Below, in pieces: positions 7,210 to 14,212 of a stretch of DNA of 26,406 nucleotides (positions are counted from its first letter, which is position 1; the number at the start of each line of letters is the position of its first letter). The stretch comes from JANYCG01 sp031392945. GTDB taxonomy: Bacteria; Pseudomonadota; Gammaproteobacteria; Burkholderiales; Burkholderiaceae_C. The stretch spans positions 1-26,406 of the forward strand of contig JANMVT010000042.1 in assembly GCA_031392945.1 (NCBI GenBank), read 5' to 3'. The position numbers and the translations under genes were made by a program. A model generated the notes under the pieces. The model was given only the letters and a program-made list of their open reading frames with translations. It had not been told where the DNA came from and did not search any database.

Positions 7210-7770
7210 ATGCCAATCCGTCGCCTGCTCATCACCATGTTCCTGCTCAACTGCGCCTTGTCCGCCAACGCGCAAAACCTTAAACCCGGCTTGTGGGAAA
7301 TCTCGCACAAGACCCAATTCGGCGGCGGCAGCATGGACAAGGAAATGGCCGCCATGCAAAAAGAGATGGCCAACATGCCGCCGGATCAGCGCAAGATGAT
7401 GGACGACATGATGGCCAAACAGGGCGTGACGATGGGCGCTGGCGGGGGCGGGCCCGGTGCGATGAGCATCAAGATGTGCATGACCAAGGAGATGGTCGAG
7501 CGCAACGACATGCCGGCCGGGCAGGGCGATTGCACGTCCACCAACTCGCCGCGTGTAGGCAACACCATGAAAATCGCCTTCACCTGCACCAAGCCGCCCA
7601 GCAGCGGCGAAGGGCAGATCACCTTCACCAGCCCCGAGGCCTACGCCATGAAGATGACGGTCAACACCGGCGTCAAAGGCAAGCCCGAAAAGATGGACAT
7701 GGAAGGCGCGGGCAAATGGCTGGGCGCGGATTGCGGCAGCGTCAAACCCATCACGCTACCAAAAAAATAG
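7210..7770 (+). CDS. DUF3617 domain-containing secreted protein
   Basis: A 186-residue protein with a signal peptide (MPIRRLLITMFLLNCALSANA, likely cut before Q23) and the DUF3617 hallmark LKPGLWEISHKT right after it. The middle, roughly residues 38-100, is unusually methionine-rich (KEMAAMQKEM, RKMMDDMMAKQ, MSIKMCMTKEM). Paired cysteines (CMTKEM, GDCTS, FTCTK, ADCGS) could form disulfides in the periplasm. The family's function is not established. A ribosome site (GAAGGAGCC) precedes the ATG. It converges with yggS, with only five bases between the stop codons. Possible roles in metal binding or envelope stress are speculation. Confidence 0.85.
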   Translation: MPIRRLLITMFLLNCALSANAQNLKPGLWEISHKTQFGGGSMDKEMAAMQKEMANMPPDQRKMMDDMMAKQGVTMGAGGGGPGAMSIKMCMTKEMVERNDMPAGQGDCTSTNSPRVGNTMKIAFTCTKPPSSGEGQITFTSPEAYAMKMTVNTGVKGKPEKMDMEGAGKWLGADCGSVKPITLPKK

Positions 7771-7773
7771 CGT
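7753..7773. terminator. Inverted repeat across the convergent DUF3617/yggS ends
   Basis: ACGCTA (7753-7758) and TAGCGT (7768-7773) form a 6-base stem around a 9-base loop spanning the DUF3617 stop codon and ending just before the yggS stop. The core GCTACCAAAAAAATAGC (7755-7771) has the same 17-base GCT-N11-AGC form as the dispersed repeats. It may act as a short bidirectional terminator, though its stem is weak. Confidence 0.35.
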
Positions 7774-7775
7774 AA

Positions 7776-8525
7776 TTACAAGGCTGAACGAGGGCCGCCA
7801 GCATCGGATCCGGCTTTGGGCGCACGCGCGCCAAAGATCGCCGTGCCCACCCGCACCAGGGTGCTGCCCGCATGAATGGCGGCCTCGAGGTCGGCTGTCA
7901 TGCCCATCGACAGCTTGTCAAACTGCGGCGCGGCAGCGGCCGAAAATGCCGGAATTTCCAGCTTTAGGTGGTCAAATAGGGCTTTTGCCCTCGTGAACAT
8001 TACATAGTTAGCTTCAAAATCAGGAGCTGGCTCGGGGATGCACATCAGGCCCCGCAGTTGCAGGCGCGCCAGGCCAGCAAGCTGGCGGGCCAGCGCCGGC
8101 GCCTCGTCGGGCGTGACACCAGCCTTGTTCGCGCCGCCATCCAGATTGACTTGCAGACATACCTGCAAGGGCGGCAAATGGGCTAGTCGCTGCTCGTTCA
8201 GGCGCTGGGCGGTTTTGAGGCGGTCCACGCTGTGAACCCAGTCGAAATGCTCGGCCACCAGGCGGGTTTTGTTGCTCTGGATGGGGCCGATCATGTGCCA
8301 TTCGATGGGCAAATGGCGCAGCTTGGCCATTTTTTCGACAGCTTCCTGAATGTAGCTCTCGCCAAAGGCGCTCTGCCCGGCGGCGAAAGCGGCCGCCACC
8401 GCGTCCGCGCCAAAGGTCTTGGACACGGCCAGCAGGCGCACTGCATCCGCCTCCCGCCCGGCCTCGCGGCAGGCAGTGGCGATTCGCTCACGCACATGCT
8501 GGAGATTGTCGGAAATCATGGTCAT
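7776..8525 (-). CDS. yggS: YggS/PROSC-family pyridoxal phosphate homeostasis protein
   Basis: A 249-residue cytoplasmic PLP-binding protein with a single alanine racemase-like TIM barrel; the family controls free PLP rather than catalysing a known reaction. RLLAVSKTFGAD contains the PLP lysine (K36). WHMIGPIQSNK and FDWVHSVDRLK are conserved family blocks, and KLSMGMTADLEAAIHAGSTLVRVGTAIFG is the C-terminal phosphate-binding signature. I chose ATG 8525 (MTMISDNL); an in-frame extension to 8744 runs antisense into pilT and is rejected. ATG 8519 is also possible. It is divergent from pilT with 37 bases between starts, as is common in betaproteobacteria. The stretch DFEANYVMFTRAKA is encoded by DNA closely matching a dispersed repeat. 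Confidence 0.92.
   Translation of the reverse strand: MTMISDNLQHVRERIATACREAGREADAVRLLAVSKTFGADAVAAAFAAGQSAFGESYIQEAVEKMAKLRHLPIEWHMIGPIQSNKTRLVAEHFDWVHSVDRLKTAQRLNEQRLAHLPPLQVCLQVNLDGGANKAGVTPDEAPALARQLAGLARLQLRGLMCIPEPAPDFEANYVMFTRAKALFDHLKLEIPAFSAAAAPQFDKLSMGMTADLEAAIHAGSTLVRVGTAIFGARAPKAGSDAGGPRSAL
7979..8027 (-). repeat. Dispersed palindrome-plus-tail repeat, copy C, inside yggS
   Basis: Read on the minus strand, GCTCCTGATTTTGAAGC (8027 to 8011) is followed by a 32-base tail (8010 to 7979) matching copy D in 25 of 32 ungapped positions, including the first 10 bases and the block ACGAGGG. It lies in frame within yggS, encoding roughly APDFEANYVMFTRAKA, and the reading frame stays open. 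Confidence 0.6.
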
Positions 8526-8562
8526 AATGCCGCAGAGAGTATCAAAGCCTTGAGGGATATTT

Positions 8563-9606
8563 GTGGACATTACCCAACTACTTGCATTCAGCGTCAAAAA
8601 CAAAGCTTCTGACCTGCATCTGTCAGCAGGCTTGCCGCCCATGATACGGGTGCACGGCGACGTGCGCCGCATCAACGTCGAGGCGCTGGACCACAAGGCC
8701 GTGCACGCCATGGTGTACGACATCATGAACGACACCCAGCGCAAAAACTACGAAGAGTTTCTTGAAATTGACTTCTCGTTCGAGATTGAAGGCCTGGCCC
8801 GTTTCCGGGTCAACGCCTTCAACCACGAGCGCGGCGCGGGCGCCGTGTTCCGGACCATCCCGAGCAAAATCCTGTCACTGGAGCAACTCAATGCGCCCAA
8901 GATTTTTGCCGACCTGGCCCTGAAGCCACGCGGCATGGTTCTGGTGACCGGCCCCACGGGTTCGGGCAAATCCACCACGCTGGCGGCGATGGTCAACTAC
9001 CTGAACGAGACCGAGTTTGGCCACATCCTCACGGTGGAAGACCCGATCGAGTTTGTGCACGAATCCAAAAAATGCCTGGTCAACCAGCGTGAAGTCGGCC
9101 CGCACACCCTGAGTTTTTCAGCCGCCCTGCGCTCGGCCCTGCGTGAAGACCCGGACTGCATTCTGGTGGGTGAAATGCGTGACCTGGAAACCATCCGCCT
9201 GGCCATGACGGCTGCCGAGACCGGCCACCTGGTGTTTGGCACCCTGCACACCTCCAGCGCGGCCAAGACCATCGACCGCATCATTGACGTGTTCCCGGCC
9301 GACGAGAAAGAGATGGTGCGCGCGATGTTGTCCGAGTCCTTGCAGGCAGTCATTTCGCAGACCCTGTGCAAGACCAAGGACGGCTCGGGCCGCGTGGCCG
9401 CGCACGAGATCATGCTGGGCACCAGCGCCATCCGCAACCTGATCCGCGAGGCCAAGGTGGCGCAGATGTATTCCAGCATCCAGACCGGCAACAGTGTGGG
9501 CATGCAGACGTTGGACCAGAACCTGACAGATCTTGTCAAGCGCAACATCATCAGCCCGGCCGAAGCCCGCAGCAAGGCCAAAATCCCTGAAAACTTCCCC
9601 GGCTAG
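8563..9606 (+). CDS. pilT: Type IV pilus retraction ATPase PilT
   Basis: A 347-residue hexameric ATPase that drives pilus retraction and twitching motility at the inner membrane base of the pilus. Motifs are all present: Walker A GPTGSGKST (130-138), Asp box ILTVEDPIEF (155-164), Walker B CILVGEMRD (199-207), His box AETGHLVFGTLHT (218-230), and the PilT hallmark AIRNLIRE near the C-terminus. The length matches the family (about 345). The start is GTG 8563 (read as Met, MDITQLLAFS), preceded by TTGAGGG. It is followed by a CNBD protein and pilU, probably as one transcription unit. This is the most secure call in the window. Confidence 0.98.
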   Translation: MDITQLLAFSVKNKASDLHLSAGLPPMIRVHGDVRRINVEALDHKAVHAMVYDIMNDTQRKNYEEFLEIDFSFEIEGLARFRVNAFNHERGAGAVFRTIPSKILSLEQLNAPKIFADLALKPRGMVLVTGPTGSGKSTTLAAMVNYLNETEFGHILTVEDPIEFVHESKKCLVNQREVGPHTLSFSAALRSALREDPDCILVGEMRDLETIRLAMTAAETGHLVFGTLHTSSAAKTIDRIIDVFPADEKEMVRAMLSESLQAVISQTLCKTKDGSGRVAAHEIMLGTSAIRNLIREAKVAQMYSSIQTGNSVGMQTLDQNLTDLVKRNIISPAEARSKAKIPENFPG

Positions 9607-9632
9607 AACAAACCGACAACCTGGAGCACACC

Positions 9633-10277
9633 ATGACGGGAAAAACCGCAGCAACCGGGCAGGATGTCGCACCCGAGTTCCAAGAATCAAGCCACAGTTC
9701 GATGCTGTTCGCCACTGCCTTTGCCGGGCTGGGCGTTGACTCGTCCCTGCTTGTGCCCTGGGAGGCACGGGCGGTGGAAGTCGATGCAAAGCGCATGCGG
9801 GCAGAGCAAAGCGTTGGCAAAATGCAGATGCTCTGGTCCAAAGACAAGTACATGAGCCACCTGGACCAGGCTTCCATTGCCAACCTGGGCCGCTATTTTG
9901 ATTTCGCCAGCGTGGCGTCCAACCGCGACGTGATCCGCCAGGATGAATATGGCAACTTCCTGCTGGTGTTGCTGGCGGGCAGCATCGCAGTTGACAGGGT
10001 TCAGCCTTGGGGCGAGCGCCTGCGCCTGGCCGAGACCCAGCCGGGTGAGGTGCTGGGCGAAATGTCCCTGCTGGACAGCGGCATCCGCTTTTCAACCTGC
10101 ACCACCCTGAGTGACTGCGACATTGCGGTGCTCAGCGCCCAGGGCATGGACGAGATGATGGTGGCGGATCCGAAACTGGCGGCCAGCCTGATCACGCTGT
10201 TGGCGCGCAAACTGTCCATCCGGCTGCGTGTTGTCAGCGCCCGCCTGAGCGACACCAAGCCCGGCGTAACAAAATGA
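9633..10277 (+). CDS. Cyclic nucleotide-binding domain protein between pilT and pilU
   Basis: A 214-residue soluble protein with one Crp-type beta-roll. The N-terminal 80 or so residues are not recognised. The effector domain spans about 85-205, with the turn LAETQPGEVLGEMSLLDSG and the following GIRFSTCTTLSDCDIAVL corresponding to the phosphate-binding cassette region. There is no C-terminal helix-turn-helix, so it is not a CRP-type regulator; the end is a helical ARKLSIRLRVVSARLS. It starts at ATG 9633 behind CTGGAGC, 26 bases after pilT and 21 bases before pilU. Its place suggests it links a nucleotide signal (cAMP or c-di-GMP) to pilus retraction; which ligand, if any, is unknown. To my recollection comamonads often carry a gene like this here. 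Confidence 0.85.
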   Translation: MTGKTAATGQDVAPEFQESSHSSMLFATAFAGLGVDSSLLVPWEARAVEVDAKRMRAEQSVGKMQMLWSKDKYMSHLDQASIANLGRYFDFASVASNRDVIRQDEYGNFLLVLLAGSIAVDRVQPWGERLRLAETQPGEVLGEMSLLDSGIRFSTCTTLSDCDIAVLSAQGMDEMMVADPKLAASLITLLARKLSIRLRVVSARLSDTKPGVTK

Positions 10278-10298
10278 TTGCGGGGAGGTAAAAACACC

Positions 10299-11435
10299 AT
10301 GGAACGCGACCAGGCCACAAAATTCATCAACGATCTGCTCAAGCTGATGGTCAGCCGCACGGGCAGCGACTTGTTCATCACGGGTGATTTCCCGCCGGCC
10401 ATCAAAGTGGACGGCAAGATCACCAAAGTGTCGCCCCAGCCGCTCAACGCATCGCACACGATGGCGCTGGCGCGATCGGTCATGAATGACAAACAGGTGG
10501 CCGAGTTTGAGCGCACCAAGGAATGCAATTTCGCGATCTCTCCGCCGGGTGTGGGGCGTTTTCGCGTCAACGCCTTTATCCAGCAGGGCAAGGTCGGCAT
10601 GGTGATGCGGGTCATTCCGGCGGTGTTGCCGACGATTGACGGTCTGGGCGTGCCCCAGGTTTTGAAGGAGGTGGTGCTCTCCAAGCGCGGCCTGTGCATC
10701 ATGGTCGGCGCCACTGGGTCGGGCAAATCCACCACGCTGGCAGCCATGGTGGACTGGCGCAACGAGAATTCTTTTGGCCACATCATCACGATCGAAGACC
10801 CGGTCGAGTTCGTGCACATGCACAAGAATTGTGTAGTGACCCAGCGCGAAGTCGGGCTGGACACCGACAGCTGGGAAATCGCCCTGAAAAACACCCTGCG
10901 CCAGGCGCCGGATGTGATTTTGATGGGCGAAATCCGCGACCGCGAAACCATGGAGCACGCCGTGGCTTTTGCAGAAACCGGCCACCTCTGCCTGGCCACC
11001 CTGCACGCCAACAGCGCCAACCAGGCGCTGGACCGCATCATCAACTTCTTTCCGGAGGAGCGCCGCACGCAGTTGCTGATGGATTTGTCGCTCAACCTCA
11101 AGGCCCTGGTGTCGCAGCGCCTGATCCCCAAGCAGGACGGCAAGGGCCGCTCGGCGGCAGTGGAGATCTTGCTCAACACCCCGCTGATCTCCGACCTGAT
11201 CTTCAAAGGCGACGTCTCCGAGATCAAGGAGATCATGAAGAAGAGCCGCAACCTGGGCATGCAGACCTTCGACCAGGCCCTGTTCGACGCTTACGAGGCC
11301 AATGTCATCAGTTACGAAGACGCGCTGCGCAACGCCGATTCGCTCAATGACCTGCGCCTGCAGATCAAGCTCAACAGCCATCGCGGAAAATCGCATGATT
11401 TGAGCGCAGGCACCGAGAACTTTGCCATTGTTTAA
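10299..11435 (+). CDS. pilU: PilT-dependent retraction ATPase PilU
   Basis: A 378-residue PilT paralogue that helps retraction under load. It has Walker A GATGSGKST (137-145), Asp box ITIEDPVEF, Walker B VILMGEIRD (206-214) and His box AETGHLCLATLHA. Instead of the PilT AIRNLIRE motif it carries NTPLISDLIFKGDVSEIKEIM, as PilU proteins do. The start is ATG 10299 (MERDQATKF), with a strong GGGGAGG ribosome site at 10282-10288; the longer in-frame start at 10278 would put that site inside the gene. It lies downstream of pilT and the CNBD gene on the same strand and ends 23 bases before the next gene. Confidence 0.95.
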   Translation: MERDQATKFINDLLKLMVSRTGSDLFITGDFPPAIKVDGKITKVSPQPLNASHTMALARSVMNDKQVAEFERTKECNFAISPPGVGRFRVNAFIQQGKVGMVMRVIPAVLPTIDGLGVPQVLKEVVLSKRGLCIMVGATGSGKSTTLAAMVDWRNENSFGHIITIEDPVEFVHMHKNCVVTQREVGLDTDSWEIALKNTLRQAPDVILMGEIRDRETMEHAVAFAETGHLCLATLHANSANQALDRIINFFPEERRTQLLMDLSLNLKALVSQRLIPKQDGKGRSAAVEILLNTPLISDLIFKGDVSEIKEIMKKSRNLGMQTFDQALFDAYEANVISYEDALRNADSLNDLRLQIKLNSHRGKSHDLSAGTENFAIV

Positions 11436-11458
11436 TTTCCCCGCCAATTTCCGTATCC

Positions 11459-12373
11459 ATGCCCAACATCAATCCAAAAACCTACGAAGCCACACCACCG
11501 CGCCAAGCCGTCTTTCTGGGCCTGGGCGTCATGGGTTACCCGATGGCGGGCCACCTCGCACGGGCTGGGCACCATGTCACTGTGTACAACCGTACCGTTT
11601 CAAAATCAATAGCATGGTGTGAAGAATTTGCGGGGGCCAACGGCCCAAAACATGCCACAAGCCCAGCCGGCGCAGCGGCCGGCGCCGAGATCGTGTTTTG
11701 CTGCGTCGGCAATGACGACGACCTGCGCGGCGTGGTTCTGGGCCCAGATGGCGCGTTTGCCGGCATGAAAGCCGGCGCTGTTTTCGTCGACCACACGACG
11801 GCCTCTGCCAGCGTGGCGCGCGAACTGTCGGGCGCCGCGCGAAAACTCGGGCTCCAATTCATCGACGCGCCGGTCTCCGGCGGCCAGGCGGGCGCGCAAA
11901 ACGGCATGCTCACGGTGATGTGCGGCGGCGACGCAGCCGCGTTTGCGCAGGTTTTGCCAGCCGCGATGGCGTTTTCCCGCGCCTTCACCCTGCTCGGCGA
12001 CAGCGGCGCGGGGCAACTGGCCAAGATGGTGAACCAGATTTGCATCGCCGGCCTGGTGCAAGGCTTGAGTGAAGCCATTTCATTCGGGCAAAAAGCCGGG
12101 CTCGACATGAACCAGGTGCTGGACGTGATTGGCAAAGGCGCGGCGCAAAGCTGGCAGCTCGACAACCGGGGCAAAACCATGGTGGCCGACAAGTTTGATT
12201 TTGGCTTTGCGGTGGACTGGATGCGCAAAGACCTGGGACTGGTGCTTGACGAAGCCAAGCGCAACGGCGCGCGCTTGCCGGTCACCGCCCTGGTCGACCA
12301 GTTCTACGCCGACGTGCAACAGATGGGCGGGCGGCGCTGGGACACATCCAGCCTGATCAAGCGGCTGAAATAG
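11459..12373 (+). CDS. 3-hydroxyisobutyrate dehydrogenase-family NAD(P)-dependent reductase
   Basis: A 304-residue beta-hydroxyacid dehydrogenase. GLGVMGYPMAGHLARAGH (21-38) is the dinucleotide-binding motif, DAPVSGGQAGA (137-147) the substrate-binding motif, and AGQLAKMVNQ contains the catalytic lysine (K189). Family members oxidise 3-hydroxyisobutyrate, tartronate semialdehyde or related short hydroxy acids, or reduce succinic semialdehyde; this one cannot be assigned more finely. The start at ATG 11459 lacks a strong Shine-Dalgarno sequence. It follows pilU by 23 bases but is probably functionally unrelated. An AT-rich patch at 11597-11613 looks like the dispersed 17-mer. Two hairpins follow the stop codon. 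Confidence 0.9.
   Translation: MPNINPKTYEATPPRQAVFLGLGVMGYPMAGHLARAGHHVTVYNRTVSKSIAWCEEFAGANGPKHATSPAGAAAGAEIVFCCVGNDDDLRGVVLGPDGAFAGMKAGAVFVDHTTASASVARELSGAARKLGLQFIDAPVSGGQAGAQNGMLTVMCGGDAAAFAQVLPAAMAFSRAFTLLGDSGAGQLAKMVNQICIAGLVQGLSEAISFGQKAGLDMNQVLDVIGKGAAQSWQLDNRGKTMVADKFDFGFAVDWMRKDLGLVLDEAKRNGARLPVTALVDQFYADVQQMGGRRWDTSSLIKRLK
11597..11613. repeat. Possible degenerate 17-mer repeat inside the hydroxyacid dehydrogenase gene
   Basis: GTTTCAAAATCAATAGC differs at only three positions from the plus-strand reading of the yggS palindrome (GCTTCAAAATCAGGAGC), and the shared core TTCAAAATCA is exact. The following bases match the repeat tail only loosely. It is in frame and encodes VSKSIA just after the conserved YNRT. 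Confidence 0.3.
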
Positions 12374-12407
12374 CGCCCCCACGTTCGCCCATTTCATGTG
12401 GCTCTCT

Positions 12408-12454
12408 GCCCCCCGAGGGGGCTAATTTCCCTTGGGGCGGCCCGGCGGGAAATT
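12408..12454. terminator. Tandem hairpins between convergent genes, possible bidirectional terminator
   Basis: The first hairpin is GCCCCC-CGA-GGGGGC (12408-12422), starting 35 bases after the dehydrogenase stop. The second is AATTTCCC (12424-12431) paired with GGGAAATT (12447-12454) around a 15-base GC-rich loop. Together they lie between two convergent transcription units. The GC-rich wording (CCCCCCGAGGGGGC, TTGGGGCGGCCCGGC) resembles an intergenic element I have seen often in comamonad genomes. The perfect arms are seen directly; the terminator role is inferred. Confidence 0.5.
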
Positions 12455-12485
12455 GCGACCCCACACTCTGCCGCTACTGTCTCGC

Positions 12486-13154
12486 CTACCGCGTTTCTTG
12501 CGATTTGGAGGCGGGCGGCGCCTCCGGCAGCAGGCGCTTGAGGTCATCTTCGCTGATGGTTTCAAAAATCCGCACCACTTTTTGTACGCCGACCACCGAG
12601 CGCGCGATGTCGGTGGCCCGGTCGGCCTCGCGCTGGGTCACGCGCCCGAGCATGTAGGTGGTTCCGCGCTCGGTCACGACTTTGAAAGCATTGGCGTACA
12701 GATCCTTGGCGTCAACCAGGCCGGCCTTGACCTTGCCGGTCACCAAAGCATCGGATGAACGTTGCGGCAGGGTTGAATTGCCCAACACGCCGATTTCGTT
12801 GATGATGGCGCGCACATTTTCGACCTTGCCGATGATTTGCTCGACCAGTTGCTTGTCCTGCGCGCTGGGCACCTCGCCGGTCAGAAGCACCTGGCGGTTG
12901 TAGCTGGCGATGTTCACGTGCGCCCGGTCGCCCAGGTTCTCGCGCACACGGCTGACGGACCGCAGTTCGATGCCTTCGTCCTCCAGCAGGGCGCCCGCCG
13001 TGCGCCGGTCCAGCGCAACCAGGGTGCCGCCGACCATGGCGCCGCCCATGAGCAAGGGAACGCAGGCGCTGATCGTTCCGGCCAGGCAGGCCAGCAGGGC
13101 CGCCTTGGCCAGGGCGCGTGAAACGGCCTTGGGTTTTGAATCGCTGAATGTCAT
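12486..13154 (-). CDS. dolP: BON-domain outer membrane lipoprotein (DolP/YraP-like)
   Basis: A 222-residue lipoprotein with two BON domains that bind anionic phospholipid and support outer-membrane integrity. The signal peptide ends in a lipobox, LLACLAGTISAC, with the cysteine near residue 31. The first BON domain (about 60-125) includes VNIASYNRQVLLTGEVPSA, and the second (about 135-205) includes ERGTTYMLGRVTQREAD. The length is somewhat above E. coli DolP (191), mostly from the C-terminal PEAPPASKSQETR tail. Its ATG overlaps the upstream diaA-like stop by four bases (ATGA). The order yraN-diaA-dolP copies the enterobacterial cluster, supporting the name. Confidence 0.85.
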   Translation of the reverse strand: MTFSDSKPKAVSRALAKAALLACLAGTISACVPLLMGGAMVGGTLVALDRRTAGALLEDEGIELRSVSRVRENLGDRAHVNIASYNRQVLLTGEVPSAQDKQLVEQIIGKVENVRAIINEIGVLGNSTLPQRSSDALVTGKVKAGLVDAKDLYANAFKVVTERGTTYMLGRVTQREADRATDIARSVVGVQKVVRIFETISEDDLKRLLPEAPPASKSQETR

Positions 13155-13750
13155 GGTGGAGCTTCCTGTTCGCCCATCAGCTGGGTATCAACCGCATCAC
13201 AAATGCAATGCAGCACGAGGAGGTGCACTTCCTGGACCCGCGCCGTGCGGTCATGGGGCACACAAATGTGCACGTCGGTGTCGCGCAGGGCGTGCGTCAT
13301 TTTGCCGCCGCCGCGCCCGGTCAGGGCCACTACCACCATGTCGCGCTCATGCGCGGCCTCGACCGCCGCCAGCACATTGCCGGAATTGCCGCTGGTGGTA
13401 ATCGCCAGCAACACGTCGCCAGGCGAGCCCAGGGCGCGCACCTGGCGCGAAAAAATGACTGAAAAATCGTAGTCGTTGGCGATCGCCGTGAGGATCGATG
13501 TGTCGGTCGTCAGCGCAATGGCGCCCAGCTCGGGGCGTTCGCGCTCGAAACGCCCGACGAACTCGGCCGCAAAATGCTGCGCGTCGGCGGCCGAGCCGCC
13601 ATTGCCGCAGGCCAGCACCTTGCCGCCGCTGGTGACGCAGGTCAAGATGGCCTGCACGGCTGCGGCGATGGGCTTGCTCAATATTTGCGCCGACTGGTAC
13701 TTCAGGTCGGCGCTGTCGATGAAGTGTTGTTGAATGCGTTGTTCAAGCAT
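13151..13750 (-). CDS. diaA: SIS-domain protein, DiaA-like / phosphoheptose isomerase family
   Basis: A 199-residue SIS-domain protein, probably a homotetramer. CGNGGSAADAQHFAAEFVGRF (from about residue 48) is the phosphosugar-binding loop, ALTTDTSILTAIANDYDF and RQVRALGSPGDVLLAITTSGNS are the core of the fold, and RVQEVHLL carries the family histidine. The wording is closer to E. coli DiaA (a DnaA-binding initiation factor) than to GmhA, and the genomic context (yraN before, dolP after) agrees. Many databases would call it phosphoheptose isomerase, and a dual or GmhA-type role is possible because the active-site Glu and His seem present. I chose ATG 13750 (MLEQRIQQHF); the longer frame to 13873 is not family-like. 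Confidence 0.83.
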   Translation of the reverse strand: MLEQRIQQHFIDSADLKYQSAQILSKPIAAAVQAILTCVTSGGKVLACGNGGSAADAQHFAAEFVGRFERERPELGAIALTTDTSILTAIANDYDFSVIFSRQVRALGSPGDVLLAITTSGNSGNVLAAVEAAHERDMVVVALTGRGGGKMTHALRDTDVHICVPHDRTARVQEVHLLVLHCICDAVDTQLMGEQEAPP

Positions 13751-13811
13751 GGGCGTGATGATAACCGCGCCGGATATGCTGCAGCGCCGGCAAGGCCATG
13801 CCCCGCCTGGG

Positions 13812-14210
13812 TCAAGCCGCGTCAAACGCCGCGCGCAGCCAGGACACGCCGTCAGGCCCGATGCTGACGACATCGAAACGGCAGGGCGGCGGCGTGCGCA
13901 GGCGCATCAGGTAAAAGCGCGCGGCGAACACGATGCGGCGCTGCTTGGGCGCGCTGACGCTGGCCGCCGCGCCACCGTGGCTGGCGGACGCGCGCTTTCT
14001 CACCTCCACAAACACGGTAGTGCCATCGGATTCCAGCATGATGAGGTCGATTTCACCGCCGCCGCGCCCGGGCGTCCGATAATTGCGCTCCAGCAGGCGC
14101 AGTCCGGCGCGTTGTAAATGTTGCAGCGCTTCGTTCTCCGCCGCGTCGCCGGCCTGTTTGGTGGTCAATTTGGCGCCTGGCGCAAGCGTTGATTTTGTTT
14201 TGGGGAGCAT
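13812..14210 (-). CDS. yraN: YraN-family (UPF0102) endonuclease-like protein
   Basis: A 132-residue protein with a predicted restriction-endonuclease-like fold. TTKQAGDAAENEALQHLQRAGL is the helical start, and GGGEIDLIMLESDGTTVFVEVRKR holds the E/D...EVK-type nuclease core, here ending in Arg (EVRKR) rather than the common EVK. SAPKQRRIVFAARFYL follows, as in the family. The length equals E. coli YraN (131). The start is ATG 14210 (MLPKTKS), since extensions upstream would run into the divergent rsmI. The biological role of the family is unsettled. A 61-base gap separates it from diaA. Confidence 0.9.
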   Translation of the reverse strand: MLPKTKSTLAPGAKLTTKQAGDAAENEALQHLQRAGLRLLERNYRTPGRGGGEIDLIMLESDGTTVFVEVRKRASASHGGAAASVSAPKQRRIVFAARFYLMRLRTPPPCRFDVVSIGPDGVSWLRAAFDAA

Positions 14211-14212
14211 TT

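Noticed and set aside
8526..8744. N-terminal extension of yggS
   Set aside because: It runs antisense through the pilT start and has no family similarity; the conserved YggS sequence begins at ISDNL, so the start is 8525 or 8519.
10092..11447. Minus-strand open frame of 451 codons opposite pilU
   Set aside because: Fully antisense to pilU, which has all secretion-ATPase motifs; the product is His/Arg/Asp-rich and unlike any known protein.
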